The notes under the pieces are model-generated. The model saw only the letters and a list, made by a program, of their open reading frames with translations, searched no databases and was not told where the DNA came from. Made by a program: the position numbers and the translations under genes. This document shows positions 32,103 to 40,450 of a DNA stretch of 64,000 bases, piece after piece (position 1 is the stretch's first letter; every line of letters begins with the position of its first letter). The DNA is from Lachnospiraceae bacterium UBA7086. Its GTDB lineage: Bacteria; Bacillota; Clostridia; Lachnospirales; Lachnospiraceae. The DNA lies in assembly GCA_002492525.1 (NCBI GenBank), contig DKZA01000041.1, positions 22,413 to 86,412 of the forward strand, in the 5' to 3' direction.

Positions 32103-34469
32103 ATGGTTCAGATATTTCGTGTGATTTTGTCATTATCAATATCCGGTGGATTGATCGGGCTTTTGATCATGTTGCTGCGTCCGATGACCAGGCGGTTTTT
32201 TGCAAAGAAATGGACTTATTATCTATGGCTGCTGGTACTTGTGCGGATGATGGTGCCGGTGCATGTGGATTTGAATATGATGGAATATTTATCTGGGACG
32301 CTGGCGCAGATGGGAAGTCTGCAGAATAGCGGGGAAAATGTCTCGGACAGCGGCATATCGAACGGAATAACCCCGGTCAGCCGTGATGGGACCGTGCCGG
32401 ATCAGACAGCGGGGCATGAGAGCGCTAAGGCAGAATTAGAAGCGGCAGGCAGAGGAGGTGCCGAGGCAGAATCAGGAAAGGCAGATAAAAAGGATATGCT
32501 TTTCCGGATTGCGGGTATCTTGTGGATTTCCGGCATCTTTTTATCAGCGGCATGGAGGATGTATACGTATAGAGGATTTGTCAGGGGTATTCGGGCGGAT
32601 TGTATCCCTGTCACGGAAGAGAGCTTATTGGCGGCCAGTACGGATATTCAAAGAAGACTGAATATCGGAAGCAGAGTACCGCTTTATAAGAGCGGAGCAG
32701 TAAACAGTCCCATGCTGATTGGAGTTAGAAGACCTTGTATCATATTGCCGCCAGAACTTCTTACAGAGATGGCGGGAGGAAAAAATGAAATCCGTCTGAT
32801 TCTGCATCATGAACTGGTGCATTATAAGCGGCGGGATATCTGGTATAAATGGCTGTTTCAGGCGGTGCTCTGTATTCATTGGTTTAATCCTCTGTTATAT
32901 TGGTTTAACCGTAAGTTTCATGTTGACTGTGAACTCGCCTGCGATGAGATGGTGATGACCATTTTGACAGAGGAAGGCCGCAAGGCTTACGGCAACGTAC
33001 TCCTGGATGTGGCGGATAAATATTTTCTGGATCATGCTGTGACAGCACATAAGAATGTACCTGCTATGACACTTCTGGAAGAAAAGCGGACATTGAAGGA
33101 AAGACTGCGGGGAATTGTGCAGTATCATAAGAAGGGAGTTACGGTTACGATTTGTTCCCTGATGGTACTGACAATGTTGATCATTGCAGCGATAATATGC
33201 GGTGTGTCCGGTTTGCGGATTCATACCGGTCAAATGGTTCTTTTGACAAACGAAACAGAATCTCCGGGATTTATGAGGCATATAGGCAATCGCATATCGG
33301 ATGTATCAGAAAATCTCCCGGATATTGCTTTCATAACGGGAGTCAACAAAAACGGAAACGCTTTTCAGATGTATGATGACGATACGCTGATTGCCGGGAA
33401 CAGTGAAAGTGATGTCTGGAATGCACATTCTTACAAAGGCGGCGGCCAGAGCGTGGAATGTCAGAAATTTCGGCTGAATGGTTCCGATGAATTGTGGATT
33501 ATGTATGCCAATAAAGAAACCGTGCTGGAGATATCATCTTCTTTTACTTTACAGAAAGGCCGTTTTAAGATTGTGCATGTGACGCCGGACGGGACAGTGC
33601 GCATACTCAATGAGAATGGCGGCAAGACCACCGAAGAGATAACCTTGCCCGAAGGCAGAAACCGTTTTAAGATTGTAGGACAGGAGGCACAGTTGGAGGA
33701 TCTCACGGTAGCTTACAGCAATATAAAGGAAAAGGATATTGACGGTATCTACAGAACCGAGACGGAAGAATATGGGAATCTGGTCATAACGGGCGAAGAA
33801 CCGCTGGATATGTCCAGAATAGAGGAATTGGGGGAAGCGTGTGTTTATCTGGAGGATGAGGAAGTCAGCAGGCTCTGCCAGTTAATCTGGGAGGAGGATG
33901 TACACTTATCGGATGTTATCTGGCAGGATATGTTTGTTTATTCCGATAGTAAACTGACGACCCGTTATCTGCTGGAAGCGTTGCAAGCCGGCGGAATCAA
34001 GGAATTTGACAGCAGGATTCTGTGTATGATTGCCCCGTATATGGAGCAAGAAAATGTCAGCGAATGTTTCCGGCATCTGTTGGAACGAGGGAAAGTAGCG
34101 GAATCCGACTGGGAGGATATCTTTATTTATTCGGATGCGAGCTTGTCTGCCGAATATCTTGTGAAAGCTCTGCAAAACGGGAAAGTAAGCGATTTTGGAG
34201 ATAAAGCCCTGGGTCAGATTTGTTATCAGGTATCGGTGGGATCTTTGACGGATATTGTGACGGCGCTTACCAAGGAGGAATTGTCTTTTAACGCTCTGTT
34301 GGAGCATATATTACCCTTTATACAGAAGCAGGGGGAGGCCGTTACTTGTGTCTGCTACTATATTGACCTGGGAAATATCCTCACGGATGCTCAGCTGCGG
34401 GAGATAGAGGGATTTGTTTCAGAGGAGGACTTCTATCGGATTGTGGAATATAATGGGAAGAGGAAATAA
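32103..34469 (+). CDS. BlaR1-like M56 membrane metalloprotease with C-terminal repeats
   Basis: This 788-residue protein has N-terminal membrane helices and an M56 zinc-protease domain. The zinc motif HELVH is at residues 236-240, and ELACDE about 40 residues later provides the third ligand. A further helix near residue 355 leads to an external region. The external part is not a penicillin-binding domain. It has beta-rich sequence followed, from about residue 590, by two similar helical repeats with YSDSKLTTRYLLEAL and YSDASLSAEYLVKAL. It should sense an unknown signal and cleave the BlaI-type repressor encoded upstream. Confidence 0.82.
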   Translation: MVQIFRVILSLSISGGLIGLLIMLLRPMTRRFFAKKWTYYLWLLVLVRMMVPVHVDLNMMEYLSGTLAQMGSLQNSGENVSDSGISNGITPVSRDGTVPDQTAGHESAKAELEAAGRGGAEAESGKADKKDMLFRIAGILWISGIFLSAAWRMYTYRGFVRGIRADCIPVTEESLLAASTDIQRRLNIGSRVPLYKSGAVNSPMLIGVRRPCIILPPELLTEMAGGKNEIRLILHHELVHYKRRDIWYKWLFQAVLCIHWFNPLLYWFNRKFHVDCELACDEMVMTILTEEGRKAYGNVLLDVADKYFLDHAVTAHKNVPAMTLLEEKRTLKERLRGIVQYHKKGVTVTICSLMVLTMLIIAAIICGVSGLRIHTGQMVLLTNETESPGFMRHIGNRISDVSENLPDIAFITGVNKNGNAFQMYDDDTLIAGNSESDVWNAHSYKGGGQSVECQKFRLNGSDELWIMYANKETVLEISSSFTLQKGRFKIVHVTPDGTVRILNENGGKTTEEITLPEGRNRFKIVGQEAQLEDLTVAYSNIKEKDIDGIYRTETEEYGNLVITGEEPLDMSRIEELGEACVYLEDEEVSRLCQLIWEEDVHLSDVIWQDMFVYSDSKLTTRYLLEALQAGGIKEFDSRILCMIAPYMEQENVSECFRHLLERGKVAESDWEDIFIYSDASLSAEYLVKALQNGKVSDFGDKALGQICYQVSVGSLTDIVTALTKEELSFNALLEHILPFIQKQGEAVTCVCYYIDLGNILTDAQLREIEGFVSEEDFYRIVEYNGKRK

Positions 34470-34498
34470 AGGAAATGAGAACCTGATAAGAGAAAGGG

Positions 34499-34526
34499 GC
34501 TGTCCGGAGACGGATGGCTCTTTTTT
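34499..34526 (+). terminator. Terminator after the M56 gene
   Basis: GCTGTCCG-GAGA-CGGATGGC hairpin (two G-T wobbles) followed by TCTTTTTT. Confidence 0.75.
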
Positions 34527-34603
34527 AGCGAAAAAGGATGGCATCTATTTCAATATCAGTGTATACTTACGAAATATAAAAGGATTTTCAAAGGAGTATA
34601 TGT

Positions 34604-36370
34604 ATGGAGACAAATACAAGAGCCTATAAGGCCGGAGAGTTATTGAAAAGATTTCTCCCTTATTATAAAAAATATTGGAAGATTGTAGTGATCGATCTGT
34701 TGTGTGCCGGTCTCACCACTGTCTGTGAACTGGTGCTGCCTATGATCATCCGCTTCCTGACCAACGAGGGCATGAACAATCTGGCGTCTCTGACGGTAAC
34801 GATTATCCTGCGGCTGGGGGCTTTGTATCTGTGTCTGCGGATTGTGGATACTATGGCGAATTTCTATATGGCATACACAGGTCATGTGATGGGTACACAG
34901 ATTGAGACAGATATGCGACGGGACGCTTATGCCCATTTACAGAAGTTATCTAATACGTATTATAACAATACGAAAGTCGGACAGATTATGGGCCGCATTA
35001 CCAATGACCTTTTTGATGTGACGGAGTTTTCCCATCATTGTCCGGAGGAGTTTTTTATTGCGGGAATCAAAGCGGTAATTTCGTTTATTATTTTGGCACA
35101 GATCAGTCTGGGACTTACGGTGATTATTTTTGTGATCGTGCCGATCATGGCAGTAACCTGTACGTTGATCAATCTGCGTCTGCGTGAGGCTTTCCGCAGA
35201 CAGCGCGTGCAGATTGGGGAATTGAACGCGCGCATTGAGGACAGTCTGCTTGGGCAGAAGGTGGTGAAGGCCTTTACCAACGAGGAAAAAGAAAAGGAAA
35301 AATTTGAGGAAGATAACAGGAAATTTTATCAGATTAAGAAAGACACTTATAAGTTTATGGCGGCGTTTCATACTACTACCAGAGCTTTCGACGGGTTGAT
35401 GTATCTGGTGCTTCTGATTGCCGGAGGACTCTTTATGATCAAGGGCAAGATTGCGCCCGGAGATTTGGTGGCTTACGTGATGTATGTGACCACACTGATT
35501 GCTACCATCCGCAGGATCATAGAGTTTGCGGAGCAGTTTCAGCGGGGAATGACGGGAATTGAACGTTTTGTACAGATTATGGACAGTGATATTGAGATTT
35601 TTGATGAACCGGATGCGGTGGCATGTGTGGAGCCGAAGGGCAATATTTCTTTCCACAATGTCAGCTTTGAATATCCGGATGACCATAATGTAGTATTCAG
35701 GGGATTAAATCTGGAGATTAAGCAGGGAGAAAAGATAGCCATTGTGGGTCCTTCCGGCGGCGGTAAGACAACGCTGTGTAATCTGATTCCCCGTTTCTAT
35801 GATATTGACGAGGGGGAGATACTTTTGGACGGCGTGAATATCCGTCATTATACCTTGAAGAGCCTGCGGCAGAATATCGGTATGGTACAGCAGGACGTAT
35901 ATTTGTTCTCCGGCACGGTCTATGAAAATATTGCCTATGGCAGAGAAAATGCCACCAAAGAGGAAGTGATTGAGGCGGCGAAGAGAGCCGGTGCGCATGA
36001 GTTTGTGACGGCATTAAAAGATGGTTACGATACTTATGTGGGAGAACGCGGGGTGAAACTTTCCGGCGGACAGAAACAGCGTATCAGCATTGCCAGGGTA
36101 TTTTTAAAGAATCCGCCCATTTTGATTATGGACGAGGCCACTTCCGCTCTGGATAATGAGAGCGAATTTCAGGTGGCGAAGTCGCTTGAAGCTTTAGCCA
36201 AAGGCAGAACTACCATCACCATAGCCCACCGGCTTTCCAGTATCCGCAATTCCGACCGTATCCTGGTGCTGACGGAAGAAGGCATTGTGGAGGAAGGAAC
36301 CCATGAGAGCCTGCTTGCGCTCGGCGGCATTTATCATCACTTCTATGTGACGGCCAACGAGTTGAAGTAG
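34604..36370 (+). CDS. ABC exporter, fused permease-ATPase
   Basis: This 588-residue type IV ABC half-transporter has six membrane helices (residues about 20-310) and a C-terminal ATPase with Walker A GPSGGGKTT, signature LSGGQKQR, Walker B ILIMDEATSALD and H-loop IAHRLSS. It forms a homodimer or a heterodimer with an unseen partner. RBS is AAAGGAG. It lies after the BlaI/M56 pair but beyond a terminator. The substrate (lipid, peptide or drug) is unknown. Confidence 0.92.
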   Translation: METNTRAYKAGELLKRFLPYYKKYWKIVVIDLLCAGLTTVCELVLPMIIRFLTNEGMNNLASLTVTIILRLGALYLCLRIVDTMANFYMAYTGHVMGTQIETDMRRDAYAHLQKLSNTYYNNTKVGQIMGRITNDLFDVTEFSHHCPEEFFIAGIKAVISFIILAQISLGLTVIIFVIVPIMAVTCTLINLRLREAFRRQRVQIGELNARIEDSLLGQKVVKAFTNEEKEKEKFEEDNRKFYQIKKDTYKFMAAFHTTTRAFDGLMYLVLLIAGGLFMIKGKIAPGDLVAYVMYVTTLIATIRRIIEFAEQFQRGMTGIERFVQIMDSDIEIFDEPDAVACVEPKGNISFHNVSFEYPDDHNVVFRGLNLEIKQGEKIAIVGPSGGGKTTLCNLIPRFYDIDEGEILLDGVNIRHYTLKSLRQNIGMVQQDVYLFSGTVYENIAYGRENATKEEVIEAAKRAGAHEFVTALKDGYDTYVGERGVKLSGGQKQRISIARVFLKNPPILIMDEATSALDNESEFQVAKSLEALAKGRTTITIAHRLSSIRNSDRILVLTEEGIVEEGTHESLLALGGIYHHFYVTANELK

Positions 36371-36467
36371 GGCGCGTGTTTGTCAGCATTTTATGGAAGA
36401 TATGGCGGAACGGATTAGGAGACGTGATGACAGACAGGTATGATAAATTTGAGGCAGAAAAATAGAC

Positions 36468-37181
36468 ATGGAAAGAGATAACATAAGCAGACACCACATA
36501 CTGATTGTAGAAGACGACATACCTCTTGCCGGAGGTTTGTGCCGTGCTCTGCAAAGTGAAAATACAGATACCGTAAGCTGCGGGACACTGCGGGAGGCGA
36601 AAACTCTGCTTTCCAAGTGGCAGGGAACGGAGGAGAAGTTTTCTCTGATGGTGTTGGATATCAACCTGCCGGATGGAAACGGTCTTGATTTCCTGCAAAA
36701 AACAAAAAAAGAATATGACATACGCGTCATAATATTGACGGCTAACGATATGGAAACAGATATTGTGACAGGCTTAGAATCGGGAGCCGATGATTATATT
36801 ACCAAACCTTTCAGCCTGGCGGTACTGCGGGCCCGTGTGGCATTACAACTGCGGCGGTTGAAAGAACGCGGGGTACAGGATTCTTCCGCAGAAATCTGTG
36901 TGGGAGAGTACCGTTTTGATTTTGAGCATATGAAATTTTATGTCGGTAACAGACAGGTGGAACTTAGCAAGACAGAGCAGAAATTGCTTCGTATTCTGGT
37001 AGAAAACAGGGGGCTGACGGTGACCAGAGACAGATTGTTTGCATATATTTGGTCGGAAGACGAAGAGTTCGTGGAGGAAAACGCCCTTTCGGTCACGGTC
37101 AAACGCCTGCGGGATAAGCTGGAGGCACAGGAAATGATTAAGACCGTATATGGAATCGGCTATACCTGGATAATGCCGTAA
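36468..37181 (+). CDS. OmpR family response regulator
   Basis: This 237-residue protein has a receiver domain with the acidic pocket at residues 15-17, phospho-acceptor D64 in LDINLPDG and lysine in YITKPFS. A C-terminal winged helix follows (TEQKLLRILVENRG; VTVKRLRDKLE). It lies 27 bases before a histidine kinase and together they resemble BceRS-type systems. The likely target is the ABC transporter at 39.8-43.1 kb, which is separated from them by a toxin-antitoxin pair and an acetyltransferase. Confidence 0.92.
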   Translation: MERDNISRHHILIVEDDIPLAGGLCRALQSENTDTVSCGTLREAKTLLSKWQGTEEKFSLMVLDINLPDGNGLDFLQKTKKEYDIRVIILTANDMETDIVTGLESGADDYITKPFSLAVLRARVALQLRRLKERGVQDSSAEICVGEYRFDFEHMKFYVGNRQVELSKTEQKLLRILVENRGLTVTRDRLFAYIWSEDEEFVEENALSVTVKRLRDKLEAQEMIKTVYGIGYTWIMP

Positions 37182-37208
37182 AGAAATCCTGGCGCGGAAG
37201 GAGACATT

Positions 37209-38138
37209 ATGGGGACAATAAACACCCTGTCAGTGGTTCTGCTGATAATAGGAATAGCCAGTCTGGCGGCTGCTGTTGTGCTTGCAGTCATCACATATTA
37301 CAGAAGAAAAAAGGCGCTTCTGCGAATGAGACAAATGCTGGAGGCTGCGATAGAAGGTACGTTTACGGAGCGGACATATGATGAATCCCTGTATTCTGCG
37401 GTGGAAAATAAGCTGTCGGAGTATTTGAACGCCTCGCTGACATCCGCCAGAAGGACAGCGGAGGAAAAAGACCGGATCAAGACATTGATTGCGGATATTT
37501 CTCATCAGACCAAGACACCTATCTCCAATATTTTAATGTATACGGAGTTGTTAAAAGAGCAGGAGCTGCCGGAGGAGGCCGGGCAGAGCGTAGCGCTGTT
37601 GGAAAGTCAGACCCAGAAGCTGAATTTCCTGATTGCATCTTTGGTGAAATTGTCCCGGCTTGAGACCGGAATTATTGTGCTGCATCCCGAAGAAAATTTT
37701 GTGACAGGGCTTTTGGAGGAGGCTTATAAACAGTTTCATCATAAGGCGGAGGAAAAGGGGCTGTATCTGCGCATGGAAAGGCAGGATGTGCAGGAGATAA
37801 AGGCCGTTTTTGATGAGAAGTGGACAAGAGAGGCGCTCGGAAATGTGATTGATAACGCGGTCAAATACACCAGGGCGGGCGGCATTACTGTGACCGTAAA
37901 GGCTTATGAGATGTTTGTGGGCATTGAAGTAGCGGATACCGGTATCGGCATTGCAGAAGAGGAACAGGCAAAGATTTTCGGGCGTTTTTACCGGACCATG
38001 GAAGTGAGCGGGGAGGAAGGAGTAGGAATCGGGCTCTACCTTACCAGACAGATTCTGCAGATGGAAGGCGGTTATATCAAGGTCACTTCCGAAGCGGGAA
38101 AGGGAGCGAAGTTTACCTTGTATTTGCCAAGAGACTGA
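37209..38138 (+). CDS. Sensor histidine kinase
   Basis: This 309-residue kinase has a single N-terminal membrane helix (residues about 9-30) and almost no extracytoplasmic domain. The phospho-acceptor is H99 in DISHQTKTPISN, and the HATPase N box (NVIDNAVKY) and G boxes (DTGIGI, GVGIGLYL) are intact. Intramembrane kinases without an external sensor often take their signal from a neighbouring ABC transporter, which fits the FtsX-type transporter 1.6 kb downstream. Confidence 0.92.
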   Translation: MGTINTLSVVLLIIGIASLAAAVVLAVITYYRRKKALLRMRQMLEAAIEGTFTERTYDESLYSAVENKLSEYLNASLTSARRTAEEKDRIKTLIADISHQTKTPISNILMYTELLKEQELPEEAGQSVALLESQTQKLNFLIASLVKLSRLETGIIVLHPEENFVTGLLEEAYKQFHHKAEEKGLYLRMERQDVQEIKAVFDEKWTREALGNVIDNAVKYTRAGGITVTVKAYEMFVGIEVADTGIGIAEEEQAKIFGRFYRTMEVSGEEGVGIGLYLTRQILQMEGGYIKVTSEAGKGAKFTLYLPRD

Positions 38139-38218
38139 CCCTCCGGACGAGAGAAAGGAGGGGTGCCGATGTATGTGACATATTTTATGTACATTTTATA
38201 TTTATGAAACATTTTACT

Positions 38219-38241
38219 TTGTATTGCTAATAGTTATACAA
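38219..38241. promoter_or_regulatory. Operator-like palindrome before the TA genes
   Basis: TTGTAT and ATACAA ends with matching CTA/TAG inside give a 23-base near-palindrome, 45 bases upstream of the antitoxin. It is a likely autoregulatory site. Confidence 0.5.
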
Positions 38242-38286
38242 TAGCATATAATAATATCAAATCAAAAGAAAGGCGGTAATGAAATC

Positions 38287-38589
38287 ATGGCTACAAAAAG
38301 CGCAAACGTACTCGCACGTGTTGAACCGGAAGTAAAGGAACAAGCAGAATCTATCATGTCCAAACTTGGTTTACCTGCTTCTGTTGTTATCAATGCATTA
38401 TATAAACAGATCATTATGACTAAGAGTATTCCTTTTTCATTATCACTACCTAATGAACCTGCTACACTGGATTCTATGACCGCAGAAGAATTCAATTCCA
38501 TAATGAGAACCGGATTATCACAAGCTAAAGCTGATCGATCACGTTCTGCAGCTGATGTATTTGCGGATTTAAGACGGGAGTTGCAATAA
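38287..38589 (+). CDS. RelB/DinJ-type antitoxin
   Basis: This 100-residue protein has the ribbon-helix-helix start of RelB/DinJ antitoxins (NVLARVEPEVKEQAESIMSKLG) and a helical C-terminus that would wrap the toxin. RBS is AAAGGCGG. Its stop overlaps the toxin start by one base (TAATG), the usual coupling of toxin-antitoxin pairs. It probably represses its own promoter through the palindrome at 38219. Confidence 0.88.
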   Translation: MATKSANVLARVEPEVKEQAESIMSKLGLPASVVINALYKQIIMTKSIPFSLSLPNEPATLDSMTAEEFNSIMRTGLSQAKADRSRSAADVFADLRRELQ

Positions 38590-38924
38590 TGGATAAAACT
38601 TACAATGTTAAAATCACATCCCAGGCTGAAAAACAAATACAGGAAATTATGTATTATATAACTAATGATTTAAAGGCTCCCGATGCTGCCCTCCATCTGT
38701 TAGATGTTTTAGAAGATTCTTTTGCATCACTCGCACACTTTCCTCAGCGTGTAGTCTTGGTTGATGAAGAACCATGGCATACAAACGAAGTGCATCGTTT
38801 ACCAGTAAAAAATTTTCTTGTATACTTTTGGATAGATGAAAATGATATGAAAGTACAAGTGATCGCTGTAATCTATGAAAAACGTGATCAGTTACGCCAA
38901 TTATCACAAATGGATATGGAATAA
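38589..38924 (+). CDS. RelE/ParE-type toxin
   Basis: This 111-residue protein of the RelE/ParE superfamily begins YNVKITSQAEKQIQEIMYYI and has the typical LPVKNFLVYFWID and VIAVIYEKRD strands. It may be an mRNA endonuclease or a gyrase poison; the sequence favours the ParE/YoeB-like side only weakly. It is translationally coupled to the upstream antitoxin. The pair sits between a two-component system and its probable ABC transporter. Confidence 0.87.
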   Translation: MDKTYNVKITSQAEKQIQEIMYYITNDLKAPDAALHLLDVLEDSFASLAHFPQRVVLVDEEPWHTNEVHRLPVKNFLVYFWIDENDMKVQVIAVIYEKRDQLRQLSQMDME

Positions 38925-38978
38925 TAATTCAGCCCTTCTAATGATTACCAGTGTTATACGATCTTCAAGGCAAAAAAG

Positions 38979-39046
38979 TAGCCGTCACTATTCACAGTAG
39001 TAACGGCTAATTACTATTGAGGGTAGCCGCTTCTATGGCTCCACCC
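38979..39046. repeat. Two hairpins after the TA module
   Basis: TAGCCGTCACTA (38979-38990) pairs with TAGTAACGGCTA (38998-39009) apart from one mismatch. On the minus strand it is followed by a T run. A second hairpin, GGGTAGCC with GGCT-CC-ACCC, occupies 39021-39046. It may be a minus-strand terminator or a small dispersed element. Confidence 0.5.
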
Positions 39047-39135
39047 TATTTCTATTTATAATATATCATATAAGTAACGATTTTACAAAAAATTTCTAAT
39101 CACAGACGAAGAGAAAATGGAAGGAGAAAGCGGAA

Positions 39136-39624
39136 ATGATAAGACAGGCCGAACTCAATGATGTTTCCAGAATTGCGGAAATCTTAATCTTTACCAAAAG
39201 GATGACTTACCGTCCTATTTTTCGAGACGACAAGGTATCTTTCGGGGAAATGCAGGTGCTTCCACTGGCTGAAAACTATCGGCTGCATCCGGAGCTCCTT
39301 TCACGGATATGGGTATACGATGAAGAATTTGTCAAAGGATTGATTACCCTGCAGACGCTAACCGATGATGGTTGTAAAATGCTGCAGATAGAAGAGCTAT
39401 ATGTGGATGTATTCTTTCACAATGAAAAGATCGGAAGCAAACTGCTCTCCTTCGCAGAAAACATGGCAAAAGAACAGAAATCCAAGACGATCTTCCTGTG
39501 GGTTCTTGAAAAAAATGAACATGCCCGCGCTTTTTACAGCAGACATGGGTTTGAACCCACCACAGACAGGCAGCCCCAAGAGGGAACGGCCGAATATATT
39601 GTCAAATATCAAAAGAAAGTGTAG
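39136..39624 (+). CDS. GNAT family acetyltransferase
   Basis: This 162-residue N-acetyltransferase has IEELYVDVFFHNEKIGSKLL, which contains the acetyl-CoA pyrophosphate loop, and the C-terminal FLWVLEKNEHARAFYSRHGF typical of the family. The substrate is unknown. It lies between the toxin-antitoxin pair and the ABC transporter and is followed by a strong terminator. Confidence 0.9.
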   Translation: MIRQAELNDVSRIAEILIFTKRMTYRPIFRDDKVSFGEMQVLPLAENYRLHPELLSRIWVYDEEFVKGLITLQTLTDDGCKMLQIEELYVDVFFHNEKIGSKLLSFAENMAKEQKSKTIFLWVLEKNEHARAFYSRHGFEPTTDRQPQEGTAEYIVKYQKKV

Positions 39625-39709
39625 CAGGCGCTTGGTGATACGCAAATCTTTCAAAACTGTCATAATTGATTTTAACCTGGAAAGATTCTGGAAAGAATCT
39701 TATGAGATA

Positions 39710-39748
39710 ATCTGTACTGTGGAGAACAGACCACAGTACAGATTTTTG
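39710..39748 (+). terminator. Strong terminator upstream of the ABC transporter
   Basis: ATCTGTACTGTGG and CCACAGTACAGAT form a perfect 13-bp stem followed by TTTTT, only 36 bases before the ATPase start. Confidence 0.85.
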
Positions 39749-39784
39749 TATGTAAGCGGGAGAAAGAGAGGATGAAAAGCCAAA

Positions 39785-40450
39785 ATGACAATATTATCAA
39801 CACAGGACTTAAAAAAGATATACGGATCAGGAGAAAATGAAGTGCATGCACTGGACGGCGTGAATTTTCAGGTTGAAAAAGGAGAGTTTGTTGCGGTTGT
39901 GGGCACTTCCGGGAGCGGTAAGAGTACTCTTCTTCATATGCTGGGCGGATTGGACCGCCCCACTTCCGGCAGCGTTACAGTGGACGGTAAGGATATTTTT
40001 TCTCTGAAGGATGAGGAGCTTACTATCTTCCGCCGCCGTAAGATCGGCTTTGTATTTCAGAATTATAATCTGGTGCCGGTTTTAAATGTCTATGAAAATA
40101 TTCTGCTTCCGGTGCAGTTAGACGGCGAAAGCCCGGATCGGTCGTATATTGAAGAGATTATCAGGACACTGGGGATTGCCTCCAAGCTGGAGAATCTGCC
40201 CAATAACCTCTCCGGCGGGCAGCAGCAGAGGGTGGCCATTGCCCGTGCGCTTGCCTCGAAGCCGGCGATTATCCTGGCGGATGAACCTACCGGAAATCTG
40301 GATACGAAGACCAGTCAGGATGTGCTCGGACTGCTGAAGGTGACCAGCCAGAAATTTTCCCAGACAATCGTAATGATTACACATAATGAGGAGATTGCGC
40401 AGTTGGCTGATCGGATTATCCGGATTGAGGATGGGAGGATTTTAGGATGA
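39785..40450 (+). CDS. ABC transporter ATPase (MacB/LolD/BceA type)
   Basis: This 221-residue ATPase has Walker A GTSGSGKST, Q-loop FVFQNYNLVPVL, signature LSGGQQQR, Walker B ILADEPTG and H-loop THNEE. It powers a mechanotransmission-type permease encoded next, overlapping it by four bases (ATGA). The pair resembles antimicrobial-peptide resistance or envelope-sensing systems working with intramembrane kinases. Confidence 0.93.
   Translation: MTILSTQDLKKIYGSGENEVHALDGVNFQVEKGEFVAVVGTSGSGKSTLLHMLGGLDRPTSGSVTVDGKDIFSLKDEELTIFRRRKIGFVFQNYNLVPVLNVYENILLPVQLDGESPDRSYIEEIIRTLGIASKLENLPNNLSGGQQQRVAIARALASKPAIILADEPTGNLDTKTSQDVLGLLKVTSQKFSQTIVMITHNEEIAQLADRIIRIEDGRILG

Noticed and set aside
34946..35686. 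Long minus-strand ORF inside the ABC exporter
   Set aside because: It is antisense to a clear ABC transporter, His-rich and low in recognisable motifs, so it is a shadow of the + strand gene.
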